In this document: positions 1 through 8,600 of the stretch, in pieces
Position numbering within the stretch: position 1 is the first letter of the stretch
How the letters are laid out: every line of letters starts with the position of its first letter
Assembly (NCBI RefSeq): GCF_036250755.1
Contig: NZ_CP109583.1
Coordinates: forward strand, 3,286,001 to 3,350,000
Length of the DNA: 64,000 bases
Origin: Streptomyces uncialis
GTDB taxonomy: Bacteria; Actinomycetota; Actinomycetes; Streptomycetales; Streptomycetaceae
Reading direction: 5' to 3'
Notes under the pieces: model-generated
Database searches by the model: none
Seen by the model: the letters and a program-made list of their open reading frames with translations, nothing else
What the model was told of the DNA's origin: nothing
Program-made: the position numbers and the translations under genes

Positions 1-279
1 GGCGAAGTGCCCGGTCTCGAAGCAGAGCACCCGGTCGCCCGGGCTGAGGGTGTTGACGAGGGCGGCTTCCCAGGCGCCGGTTCCGGAGGCGGGGTAGATC
101 ACGACGGGGCCGGAGGTGCCGAAGACGGGCTTGACGATGTCGAGGAGCCGGACGGTGAGGGCGGCGAACTCGGGGCCCCGGTGGTCGATGGTGGGCGCCG
201 ACATGGCACGCAGCACCTGGTCGGGGGTGTTGGTGGGGCCGGGGATCTGGAGGAAGTGGCGGCCGGTGCGCGAAGTCAT
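1..279 (-). CDS. class V PLP aminotransferase (serine/alanine-glyoxylate type), 3' part outside the window
   Basis: The first 93 residues are present, from an ATG at 279 reading to the left edge. The N-terminus contains QIPGPTNTP, IDHRGPEF and YPASGTGAWEAA, the cofactor-phosphate and substrate-loop signatures of the serine-glyoxylate / alanine-glyoxylate / ureidoglycine-glyoxylate aminotransferase group. These cytosolic PLP enzymes transfer an amino group to or from glyoxylate. The gene is divergent from the IclR-type regulator and close to a MatC-type carrier, so a small organic-acid or glyoxylate catabolic unit under local control is a reasonable inference. The exact substrate cannot be read from this fragment. 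Confidence 0.85.
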   Translation of the reverse strand, partial: MTSRTGRHFLQIPGPTNTPDQVLRAMSAPTIDHRGPEFAALTVRLLDIVKPVFGTSGPVVIYPASGTGAWEAALVNTLSPGDRVLCFETGHFA

Positions 280-302
280 GAGAGGACCCCTCCGAGGAGT
301 TG

Positions 303-338
303 TGCCGTAAGGCGGCACGCTGTACCGTAGGATGGCAC
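303..338. promoter_or_regulatory. two 16-bp direct repeats between the aminotransferase and iclR genes (candidate operator)
   Basis: TGCCGTAAGGCGGCAC at 303-318 and TACCGTAGGATGGCAC at 323-338 match at 12 of 16 positions and repeat at a 20-bp period, i.e. on the same face of the helix. They lie in the only gap between two divergent genes, where an IclR-family regulator would bind to control itself and its neighbour. The second repeat overlaps an ATG at 332, which argues against that ATG as the regulator's start. Binding is inferred. Confidence 0.45.
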
Positions 339-376
339 GGCGGAGCATAAGCGTCACCGTTCGAGGGAGTCAATGG

Positions 377-1129
377 ATGCAGAACGTCCTGAATGCGCTG
401 CGCGCCCTGGAGGAGGTCGCCGAGCGGCAGCCGATCGGCGTCGCGGAGCTGGCCCGGGCCATGGACCTGCCGAAGAGTTCGGTGCAGCGCGCCCTGGTCA
501 CGCTGCACACCGCGGGCTGGATCAGACCGGCGTCGGGGACCACGACGCGGTGGATGGTCACCACCAAGGCCCTGCATGTCGGCAGACACGCCACCGGCGA
601 ACTCCCGCTGCGCGACATCGCCGTACCCGTGATGGAGGAACTGCGCCGCCGCACCGACGAGACGGTGCATCTGGCGGTGCCCGAGGGCGGCAAGATCGTG
701 CTGATCGAGCGGCTGGAGACCACCAAACCGGTACGGATCATCCTGCCCCTCGGGCAGAATCTGCCGGTGCACGCCTCCGCGAACGGCAAGGCGGTGCTCG
801 CGGCGAGCCCCGTCGAGACCGTGGAGCGGCTGATCACCGAGGGGCTGTCCCGCTTCACCGACGCCTCGATCACCGAACCGCAGCGGCTGCGCGCCGAGCT
901 GGCCGAGATCCGCGCGCGGGGCTACGCCACCAACTCCGGGGAGTGGCGCACCGATGTGTCCGCCGTCGCCAGCGCGGTGATCGGGGCGAACGGGACACCG
1001 GTCGCCAGCATCAGCATCAACGTCCCGACGAGCCGGCTGACCGAGGCCTCACGGGCGGCGTTCGGGGCGGCGGTCCACGAGGCGGCACAGGCGGTCGGCG
1101 AATCCCTGGGACGACGGCGCGGCGACTGA
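377..1129 (+). CDS. IclR-family transcriptional regulator
   Basis: A 250-residue regulator: an N-terminal winged helix-turn-helix (VAELARAMDLPKSSVQRAL, residues about 21-39) followed by the IclR effector-binding domain (VHLAVPEGGKIVLIERL, LPVHASANGKAVLA, YATNSGEWRTDVSAVASAV). The ATG at 377 is chosen because GAGGGAG lies about 8 nt upstream; the frame stays open to an ATG at 332, but that overlaps the direct repeats and has no ribosome site. IclR proteins bind short palindromes or repeats and respond to small organic acids. It is divergent from the aminotransferase and precedes the MatC-type carrier, its probable targets. Confidence 0.93.
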   Translation: MQNVLNALRALEEVAERQPIGVAELARAMDLPKSSVQRALVTLHTAGWIRPASGTTTRWMVTTKALHVGRHATGELPLRDIAVPVMEELRRRTDETVHLAVPEGGKIVLIERLETTKPVRIILPLGQNLPVHASANGKAVLAASPVETVERLITEGLSRFTDASITEPQRLRAELAEIRARGYATNSGEWRTDVSAVASAVIGANGTPVASISINVPTSRLTEASRAAFGAAVHEAAQAVGESLGRRRGD

Positions 1130-1212
1130 CGTCCGACCGGGGCGCGGCGGAAGAAGTTCCGGTCGCACCTCTTGACGCGCCTCCGTCGGCACGGATTCCA
1201 TACTCCTCATCG

Positions 1213-1239
1213 CGGAACCCGTATTCCACATAACGGAAT
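1213..1239. promoter_or_regulatory. overlapping GGAA/TTCC palindromes upstream of the MatC-type carrier
   Basis: ATTCC (1223-1227) and GGAAT (1235-1239) form an exact inverted repeat with a 7-nt spacer, and GGAA at 1213-1217 pairs with the same TTCC from the left. The AT content is locally high. IclR-family operators are often built on TGGAA/TTCCA half-sites, so this is a plausible binding site for the adjacent regulator. The gap 1130-1375 holds no other recognisable feature. Confidence 0.4.
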
Positions 1240-1375
1240 TTCGCACGGCGAGGTCTTCGGTCCCCTCGCCGTGCCGGACTGCGGCACCACCCTCTGTCGA
1301 AGCCGTCCACCCCCCACAGGAGGACGGCTTCGCCACGCCCGCAGCACGACCGTCGACCGAAGGCGAGGAAGCCTC

Positions 1376-2788
1376 GTGTCAGATCACGTCATATCCATCA
1401 TCGCGCTAGCGCTGGTCTTCACCATTGCCACATTCACGTCCGTGCACATGGGAGCGCTGGCGATCGTCGCCGCCTTTCTGGTCGGCAGCCTGTTCGTCGG
1501 ACAGACCTCCGACGACATCTTCGGCGGCTTCCCCGGCGATCTGTTCGTGGTGCTCGTCGGTGTCACGTTCCTGTTCGCCATCGCCAAGAACAACGGGACC
1601 GTCGACTGGCTGGTCCATGCCTCGACCCGCGCCGTACGCGGCCGGATCGCCCTGATCCCCTGGGCGATGTTCCTGGTCACCGCGGTGCTCACCGCCGTCG
1701 GGGCGGTCGTCCCCGCGGCCGTCGCCATCATCGCGCCGATCGGCATGGGATTCGCCGCCCGTTACCGGATCAATCCCGTCCTGCTCGGTCTCTTCATCAT
1801 CAACGGAGCCAGTGCCGGGGGATTCTCCCCGATCAGCATCTTCGGCAGCATCACCAACGGGGTCGTCGAGCGGAACGGCCTGCCGGGGAATCCGACGCTG
1901 CTCTTCGTCAGTTCCTTCCTCTTCAATGTGCTGCTCAGCCTGGTCGTCTTCTTCATGTTCGGCGGCAGGTCGCTCATCGGCCGCCGGGCGGGCGCCCCCG
2001 GCGACCTCCCCCAGGACGGCGGCGAGCCCACCGGCCCGCCGCCGCACGGGGACGGCGTACCGGAGACCCGCCCGTCCGGCGGCACCCCCGTACCCGCCGG
2101 GGTGGGCACGGGCCCCAAGGGCGGCACCGCGACCCTGCGGAGCCCGGCGCCCGTCACGCCCCTGCCGGACCCCGCCGCGGACGAGGCCCGGCTCGACCGG
2201 GTCAAGGTCCTCACGCTGCTCGGGCTGCTCAGCCTGGTCGTCGGCGCCCTGTTCTTCGACCTGAACGTCGGACTGCTCTCGCTCACCGTCACCGTCGTGC
2301 TGTCCCTGCTGTCCCCCGCCTCCGCCAAGGGCGCGGTGGACCGCTGCGCGTGGTCCACCGTCCTGCTGGTCTGCGGGATCGTCACCTTCGTCAGCATGAT
2401 GGAACGCATCGGCACCATCGACTGGCTCGGGGAGAGCGTCGCCGGGATCGGCGCGCCGCTCATCGGGGCGCTGCTGATCTGCTTCATCGGCTCGGTGGTG
2501 TCCGCGTTCGCCTCGACCACCGGCATCCTCGGCGCGCTCATCCCGCTCGCCGTACCGTTCCTGCTGGCCGGGGAGGTGGGCGCGGTCGGCATGGTGATCG
2601 CGCTGGCCATCTCCTCGTCGGTGGTGGACTCCTCGCCCGTGTCCACCTCGGGCGCCCTGGTCACCGCCAACGCCCCGGAGGGCCGCCGCGACGAGGTGTT
2701 CAAGCGGCTGATGGTCTGGGGGATGAGCATGGCCGCGGTGGCGCCCCCGGTGACGTGGCTGCTGTTCGTGGTACCCGGCTGGCTGTGA
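1376..2788 (+). CDS. MatC/SLC13-type dicarboxylate carrier
   Basis: About 470 residues, a polytopic inner-membrane carrier. The first half (IIALALVFTIATFTSVHMG, then several hydrophobic helices with NGASAGGFSPISIFGS) matches the MatC N-terminal domain; the second half repeats the pattern and ends in SSVVDSSPVSTSGALVTANAP, typical of the ion-transporter superfamily hairpin regions. A hydrophilic Pro/Gly-rich cytoplasmic loop of about 70 residues separates the halves. The GTG at 1376 follows GCGAGGAAG by 5 nt; the open frame extends to 1172 but the extra residues are Arg/His-rich and unlike the family. Likely substrate is malonate or another dicarboxylate. Probably controlled by the upstream IclR protein. 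Confidence 0.88.
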   Translation: MSDHVISIIALALVFTIATFTSVHMGALAIVAAFLVGSLFVGQTSDDIFGGFPGDLFVVLVGVTFLFAIAKNNGTVDWLVHASTRAVRGRIALIPWAMFLVTAVLTAVGAVVPAAVAIIAPIGMGFAARYRINPVLLGLFIINGASAGGFSPISIFGSITNGVVERNGLPGNPTLLFVSSFLFNVLLSLVVFFMFGGRSLIGRRAGAPGDLPQDGGEPTGPPPHGDGVPETRPSGGTPVPAGVGTGPKGGTATLRSPAPVTPLPDPAADEARLDRVKVLTLLGLLSLVVGALFFDLNVGLLSLTVTVVLSLLSPASAKGAVDRCAWSTVLLVCGIVTFVSMMERIGTIDWLGESVAGIGAPLIGALLICFIGSVVSAFASTTGILGALIPLAVPFLLAGEVGAVGMVIALAISSSVVDSSPVSTSGALVTANAPEGRRDEVFKRLMVWGMSMAAVAPPVTWLLFVVPGWL

Positions 2789-2794
2789 ACCGGC

Positions 2795-2844
2795 CCCGGC
2801 CGCTCCCCGGACGTCCGTGCCGGGACGCCCGGGGAGCGGCCGGG
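2795..2844. terminator. strong hairpin after the carrier gene
   Basis: A 16-bp perfect stem (2795-2810 with 2829-2844) encloses a further nearly complementary inner segment. It starts 7 bp after the carrier stop codon. There is no clear T-tract, as usual for Streptomyces terminators. Confidence 0.8.
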
Positions 2845-2854
2845 ACACCCTGCC

Positions 2855-3050
2855 CGAACGGGTGGCCGTGACCCACACGATCCAGGTGGATAGCCCTGGC
2901 CGACGATCTGGACGGGATCCCGTGGCCCACCGGTCCGGTCGGGTGGCCGTGGCCGACGATCCGGACGGAGGACCGTGCAGCCCCGGCCCGGACGGGTACC
3001 CGTGACCCACGGCACCGGACGGCCGGCCGTGGCCCGCCCCAGGGGCACAC
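2855..3050. repeat. degenerate short tandem repeats between carrier and nudC
   Basis: The motif GGGTGGCCGTGACCCAC recurs with changes about every 50-60 bp (near 2860, 2912, 2940 and 2992), mixed with GATCCGGACGG-type segments. No coding signal was found in this convergent gap apart from the terminator. Confidence 0.5.
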
Positions 3051-3134
3051 CGGCTGCCCCGGAAGCACATCGGCCGCACCGACCGCCCCGCGAGGCACCG
3101 AGCGCCCCTCGGCGTCTCGCGGGGCTCCCGTCCG

Positions 3135-4094
3135 TCAGCTCCCGGGGCCCTGCTTCGGCAGCGGCTTGCCGTACCACAGCTCGATCAGCCGGGCCGCGAT
3201 CGAGATCCCGTACGGCGGCAGCACCTCGCCGGAGTCGAACGCGGCGCTCAGCTCGTCCCGCGAGAACCAGCGGGCCTCCGAGATCTCGTCCCCGTCCACG
3301 ACGATGCCCGTCGAGGTCGCGCGCGCGATGAACCCCAGCATCAGGCTCGACGGGAACGGCCACGGCTGGCTGGCGACGTACTCGACCTCGCCCACCGTGA
3401 TCCCCGACTCCTCGCGCACCTCGCGGCGCACCGACTGCTCGATGGACTCGCCCGGCTCGACGAACCCGGCGAGCGTCGAGAAACGGCCCTCCGGCCAGTG
3501 CATCTGGCGGCCCAGCAGCGCCCGGTCCTCGTCGTCCGTGACCAGCATGATCACGGCCGGGTCGGTACGCGGGTAGTGCTCGGCGCCGCAGGCCGGGCAG
3601 CGGCGGATATGGCCCGCGGCGGCGATGACGGTGCGTTCGCCGCAGCGCGAGCAGAAACGGTGCATCCGCTGCCAGTTCTCCAGCGCGACGGCGTGCACCA
3701 TCAGGCCCGCGTCCCGGGGCCCCAGCAGATGACCGGCCTCCCGCAGCCCCGCCGGCCGCGCGGACTGGTCCATCCGGCCCGGCAGGCTGTCCTTCTGGAG
3801 CGCGAAGTAGCTGACCCCGTCCTCGTCCGTGCCCAGGAAGTAGCGGTGGGCCTCGGTCAGCGGCGCCTCGAAGGACGGCGTCGTCACCAGCTCGGTACGG
3901 CCGTCCGGGGTCTCGTCGATGAGGACCTGGCCGCCGCAGACCACGAAGACCCTGGTCGACGGGTGGCTCCAGGCGGCGGCCAGCGACGCCTCGTCAAGGC
4001 GCAGATGGGCGGCTCGGTCGATACCGCTGGGCGCGGTCAGCGGCAGCGGATGATCGGCGCAGCGATCGGTCCAGGTGGTCACAGGTGCTTCCAT
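3135..4094 (-). CDS. nudC: NAD(H) pyrophosphatase / deNADding enzyme NudC
   Basis: A 319-residue Nudix hydrolase. A four-cysteine zinc ribbon uses C148, C151, C166 and C169. The Nudix box occupies residues 210-231 (start GFVEPGES, end REVREESG), followed by SQPWPFP at 242-248, the motif that marks NADH-specific Nudix enzymes. It hydrolyses NAD(H) to NMN(H) and AMP and, in other bacteria, removes NAD caps from RNA. The ATG at 4094 has GGGGAG directly against it; a GTG at 4082 has a better-spaced GGAAG and could be the real start. Gene order with the helicase pair resembles mycobacteria. Confidence 0.95.
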   Translation of the reverse strand: MEAPVTTWTDRCADHPLPLTAPSGIDRAAHLRLDEASLAAAWSHPSTRVFVVCGGQVLIDETPDGRTELVTTPSFEAPLTEAHRYFLGTDEDGVSYFALQKDSLPGRMDQSARPAGLREAGHLLGPRDAGLMVHAVALENWQRMHRFCSRCGERTVIAAAGHIRRCPACGAEHYPRTDPAVIMLVTDDEDRALLGRQMHWPEGRFSTLAGFVEPGESIEQSVRREVREESGITVGEVEYVASQPWPFPSSLMLGFIARATSTGIVVDGDEISEARWFSRDELSAAFDSGEVLPPYGISIAARLIELWYGKPLPKQGPGS

Positions 4095-4261
4095 CTCCCC
4101 CGGTGGAACGGATGGGTCGGCGGGCGGTTCAGCGGGACGTACGGCGGGACCCGGCGGCGCGCGGCAGGACCCGGCGGTGGGGAGCGGACCCTTCGGTGTG
4201 CCCCCGGACGGCCCCGTGGGGTGCGGCCGCCCGCGCGCGGGGGGCGCCTGCGCGGGGGGCG

Positions 4262-5674
4262 TCAGCGCGCATCACGCCAGTTCTCCGCGAGGTCGCCCCA
4301 CAGATGGGCGGCCGTCTCGACCCCCTTGAACAGCAGGTCCAGCTCCACCTTCTCGTCGGGCGCGTGCCAGCCGTCGGAGGGGATGGAGATGCCGAGGAAC
4401 AGTACGGGCGCCCCGAGCACGTCCTGGAGGTCGGCCGCGGGTCCCGAACCGCCCTCACGTGTGTAGCGGATCTCCCGCTCGAACGCCAGACCCATCGCCC
4501 GCACCACGGAGCGCAGCGCCGGGTGGTCCAGCGGCGTCAGACAGGGGCGGGTGGCGGCGCCGAAGACGATCTCGTGCCGGATGCCGGCGGGCAGGGTCGC
4601 GGCCACCCACGCGCGGACGGCGTCCTCGACGCGGTCCGGGTCCTGCCCGGCGACCAGCCGGAACGACAGCTTCAGCATGGCCCGCGCGGGGATGATCGTC
4701 TTGCCGCCGGGGCCCTGGTAACCGCCGCCGATGCCGTTGACCTCGGCGGTGGGCCGCGCCCAGAGGCGTTCCAGGGTGGTGTGCCCGGCCTCCCCCAGGG
4801 TGGCGTGCGACTTCGCGGTACGCAGCCACCGCTCCTCGTCGAAGGGCAGCTCGGCGAAGAGCCGCCGCTCACGGTCGGTCAGCTCCACGATGCCGTCGTA
4901 GAAGCCGGGCACCGTCACGCGCGCGTGCTCGTCGTGCAGGGCGGCGACCAGCCGCGCGGCCTCGGTCGCGGGATTGGGCACCGCGCCGCCGAAGGAACCG
5001 GAGTGGATGTCCTGGTCGGGGCCGAACAGCTCGATCTCGCAGTCGGCCAGACCCCGCATCCCCGTGCACACGGTGGGGGTGTCGGCGGCCCACATACCGG
5101 TGTCGGAGACGATCACGGCGTCCGCGGCGAGCCGCTCCGCACGCTCCTCGACCAGCGCCCGGAAGTGCGGCGAGCCCGACTCCTCCTCGCCCTCGACCAG
5201 CAGCTTCAGATGGACGGCCGGCGCGGTGCGTCCGGTGGCGGCCAGATGTGCGCGCACCCCCAGGGTGTGGAAGAACACCTGCCCCTTGTCGTCGGCGGCC
5301 CCGCGCGCGTACAGGCGGCCGTCCTGGAACACCGGCTCGAAGGGGTCGGTGGCCCAGCCGTCCGCGCGGTCGGCGGGCTGCACGTCGTGGTGGCCGTAGA
5401 CCAGGACCGTGGGGGCCCGCGGGTCGTCGGACGGCCAGTGGGCGAAGACGGCCGGGGCACCGGGGGTCTCCCAGACCTCGACGGCCGGGAACCCGGTGTC
5501 CTTCAGTGCGGCGGCGAGCCAGTCGGCGCTGCGCCGCACGTCCCCGGCGTGCTCGGGCTGCGCCGAGACGGAAGGGATGCGCAGCCAGTCGCCCAGATCG
5601 GCGAGGAAGGCGTCGCGGTGGCGGTCGATGTACGTACGGACGGCGCTGACGGCACTGTCAACGGGCTTGCTCAT
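4262..5674 (-). CDS. M20-family dipeptidase
   Basis: 470 residues. GHHDVQP at residues 94-100 carries the first metal histidine and aspartate; ARGAADDKGQ gives the bridging aspartate, and VEGEEESGS the catalytic glutamate pair. This is the layout of M20 dipeptidases (Cn2/PepV-like), cytosolic di-zinc enzymes that cleave short peptides. The ATG at 5674 gives the canonical MSKPVDSAV start; an upstream in-frame extension would overlap the helicase gene that ends at 5685. The 10-bp gap suggests it is the last or middle gene of a transcript with the helicases. Confidence 0.92.
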   Translation of the reverse strand: MSKPVDSAVSAVRTYIDRHRDAFLADLGDWLRIPSVSAQPEHAGDVRRSADWLAAALKDTGFPAVEVWETPGAPAVFAHWPSDDPRAPTVLVYGHHDVQPADRADGWATDPFEPVFQDGRLYARGAADDKGQVFFHTLGVRAHLAATGRTAPAVHLKLLVEGEEESGSPHFRALVEERAERLAADAVIVSDTGMWAADTPTVCTGMRGLADCEIELFGPDQDIHSGSFGGAVPNPATEAARLVAALHDEHARVTVPGFYDGIVELTDRERRLFAELPFDEERWLRTAKSHATLGEAGHTTLERLWARPTAEVNGIGGGYQGPGGKTIIPARAMLKLSFRLVAGQDPDRVEDAVRAWVAATLPAGIRHEIVFGAATRPCLTPLDHPALRSVVRAMGLAFEREIRYTREGGSGPAADLQDVLGAPVLFLGISIPSDGWHAPDEKVELDLLFKGVETAAHLWGDLAENWRDAR

Positions 5675-5684
5675 GATGTCGAGC

Positions 5685-8600
5685 CTATCCGCCCACCGGG
5701 GCGGACTCGTCCGGTGGTTCCGTGAGCACGGGCGGGGGGCCACTGTCGCCGCTCAGCAGCCGCTCCAGCTCCGCCCGCCCCGGCAGCCTCCCGGGCCGTA
5801 CGGTCTCCCCGCTGCGCACATGGAGGAACACCGCCGTGACCGACTCCAGGGGCACCCCCCGCTGCTCGGCCCAGGCCAGCCGGTACACCGCGAGCTGAAG
5901 CGGATCGGCGTCGCGCCCCCGGCCCGTCTTCCAGTCGACGATCTCGTACGTGGTGTCCGCGCCCTCGCCCTCGCGGTACACGGCGTCGATGCGGCCCCGT
6001 ACGACCCGGCCCGCGAGGTCCAGCTGGAAGGGGGCCTCGACCCGGTAGGGGGTGCGCCGGGCGTACGGGGTGCGCTCGAAGGACGCCTTCAGCGCCTCCA
6101 GGTCGCGTTCGTCGGCGATCTCCGCCTGTCCGCCCGGGAGGTCGTCCGGCTCCAGCAGGGGCAGCCGCAGCTCCTCGTAGCGGGCCTCGACCCACGCGTG
6201 GAAGCGGGTGCCCTGGCGGGCGGCGGGCTGCGGCGGGCGCGGCATCGGGCGGGCCAGCTCCTGGGCGAAGCCGTCGGGGTCCGCCGCGAGGTGCATCAGC
6301 TGGGAGGCGGTCAGGGACGGCGGGACGGCCACCTCGGTGACGCCCTGCCGGGCCCGCAGCAGCTCACCCGTGAGGGCGTCCAGATCACGGTCCCAGGAGG
6401 CGATCGACCGGGCTTCCTCGGGGGTGAGCCCGGGGGCGCCGGTCCGGTCGTCGGTGGCGGGGGCGTCCGTGGCGGGGCCGGCGGGGGTGTCCGTGGCGGG
6501 GGTCGGGGCGTCCGTGCGGCCAGGGTTGCCGGGGGCGGTGTGGCCGTGGTCGGCGGGGGCGGTCTGCTGGGCGGGCACGCGCGCGTGGGGGGCGTCGGGC
6601 AGGGGCCGCCCGGCGGTCGGACTCCCGGCGGTCGCGGGGCGTTCCGTGGACCAGGAGTCCCAGTCGGCGGTGTCCTCGGGGAGGCCCTCCGGGTGGGGCG
6701 CGTGGGCGTCGTCCGGGGGGACCTCCTCGGGACCGTACGGGTCGTGCGGCTCGTGGGTCTCGTAGGTCTCGTGGGGGTCTTGCGGCTCGTACGGGTCGTC
6801 CGGTTCCGCCGGGGGCGGGGGGGCCGCCGGGTCGTCGGGATAGGTGGCCGCGGACGGGTCCCGGGGGCCGGTGGGGGTGCCGGGGGCGGGGCCGCGCGCG
6901 GGAGGGCCGCCGGGGGCGCCGGACGGGGTGTCCGTGAGGCGGGCGAGGTGGGCGAGGACCGTGTCCGCGGCGGCACGGCGGCGGGCCAGCGACACCGGGT
7001 CCAGGGGCAGCGGCCACGCCTGGTCCGCGGAGGCGGCGGCCAGGGCCGGGTTCTCGTCGTCCTCGCCGGGCTCGTCCGCCCATGCCTCGATCTCGCCCTG
7101 ACCGGCGGCACAGTGGCCGTACAGGGCCCGCAGGAAGTCCGAGGGGCCCCGGGTGCGCTTCTGGGAGGGGCCCCACCAGTGCCCCGAGCCGAGCAGCAGG
7201 GAACGGGGACGGGTGAAGGTGACGTACCCGAGGCGCAGTTCCTCGGTGTGCTGGTGGGCCTTCATGTCCTCGTGGAACGCCTTGAGGCCACGCGCGTCCC
7301 ACTCGGTGACATCGGGCAGGGTGTCGGCGTCCCCGCGCAGGGAGTGCGGCAGGACCTTGCCCTGCGCGGTCCACTTCTCACGGCCCTGGGCGCTGGGGAA
7401 GGTGCCCTTGACCAGGCCGGGTACGGCGACGACATCCCATTCCAGGCCCTTGGACTTGTGGGCGGTGAGCACCTTGACGGTGTTCTCACCGCCGGGCAGG
7501 GAGTTGTCCAGGCCCTTCTCGTACTGGACGGCCGTACGCAGGAACCCGAGGAACGCGAGCAGGCCCGCCTCGCTGTCGTGCGACGCGAAGGAGGCCGCGA
7601 CATCGAGGAAATTGGCGAGGGTCTCCCGGCGGCGGGCGGCCAGCGCGTGCGGTGAGGCGGACAGCTCGACCTCCAGACCGGTGACCGTGAGGACACGGTG
7701 CAGCACGTCCATCAGGGGGTCGGCCAGGGAGCGGCGCAGATCGCGCAGTTCGGCGGCGAGCCGCGCGAAGCGCACCCGCGCGGCGGACGAGAACGGCAGT
7801 CCGTCGTCACCGGTGTCCGTGGGGTGTTCCAGGAAGGTGTCCAGGGCGTCGGCGAGGGACACCACCTCGGAGGGGTCGACACCTTCGACCGCCTCGGCGA
7901 GACGGCGTCCCAGGTCGGCCGCGTCGTCGTCGGCCACGCGCGCGTGGCGTACGAGCAGCCGGGCCCGCCGCCCCAGCAGGGCGAGGTCGCGGGCGCCGAT
8001 CCGCCAGCGGGGGCCGATGAGCAGGCGCACCAGGGACGCGTTGGCGCCGGGGTCCTGGAGCACCTCGCAGACGGCGATCAGGTCCGCGATCTCCGGCAGA
8101 TGCACCAGCCCGGACAGGCCCACGACCTCGACGGGCACGTCCCGGGCGACCAGCGCGCCCTGGATGCGCGCGAAGTCGGCGGCGGTGCGGCACAGGACGG
8201 CGATCTCCCCGGGCGGGGTGCCCGTGCGCACCAGGTGGGCGAGGGAGTCGGCGATCCAGTCGATCTCCTCGGCGTGGGTGTTCAGCAGGGCGCAGCGGAC
8301 CATGCCGTCGTGTTCGGCGCCGGGGGCGGGCCGCAGGGCCTCCACGCCCGCGTGCCGGGCCCGCAGGGGCTCCGCCAGACCGTTGGCGAGGTCGAGGAGG
8401 CGTCCGCCGCTGCGGCGGTTCTCGCTGAGCGACTGGCGGGCGGCGGGGCTGCCGTCGGCGTGGGCGAAGTGTTCGGGGAAGTCGTCCAGGTTGGCGACGG
8501 ACGCCCCGCGCCAGCCGTAGATCGCCTGGCAGGGGTCCCCGACGGCGGTGACGGGGTGGCCGGTGCCCTCGCCGAAGAGGCCGGACAGCAGGATGCGCTG

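Noticed and set aside
1172..1375. N-terminal extension of the MatC-type carrier
   Set aside because: The extra 68 residues are Arg/His/Thr-rich, pass through the palindromic operator region, and lack family similarity; GTG 1376 has a proper ribosome site.
5409..7655. 748-codon open frame on the plus strand over adnB
   Set aside because: It is the antisense frame of a well-supported helicase gene; the product is Gly/Arg/Val low complexity without domains, as expected for the complement of high-GC codons.
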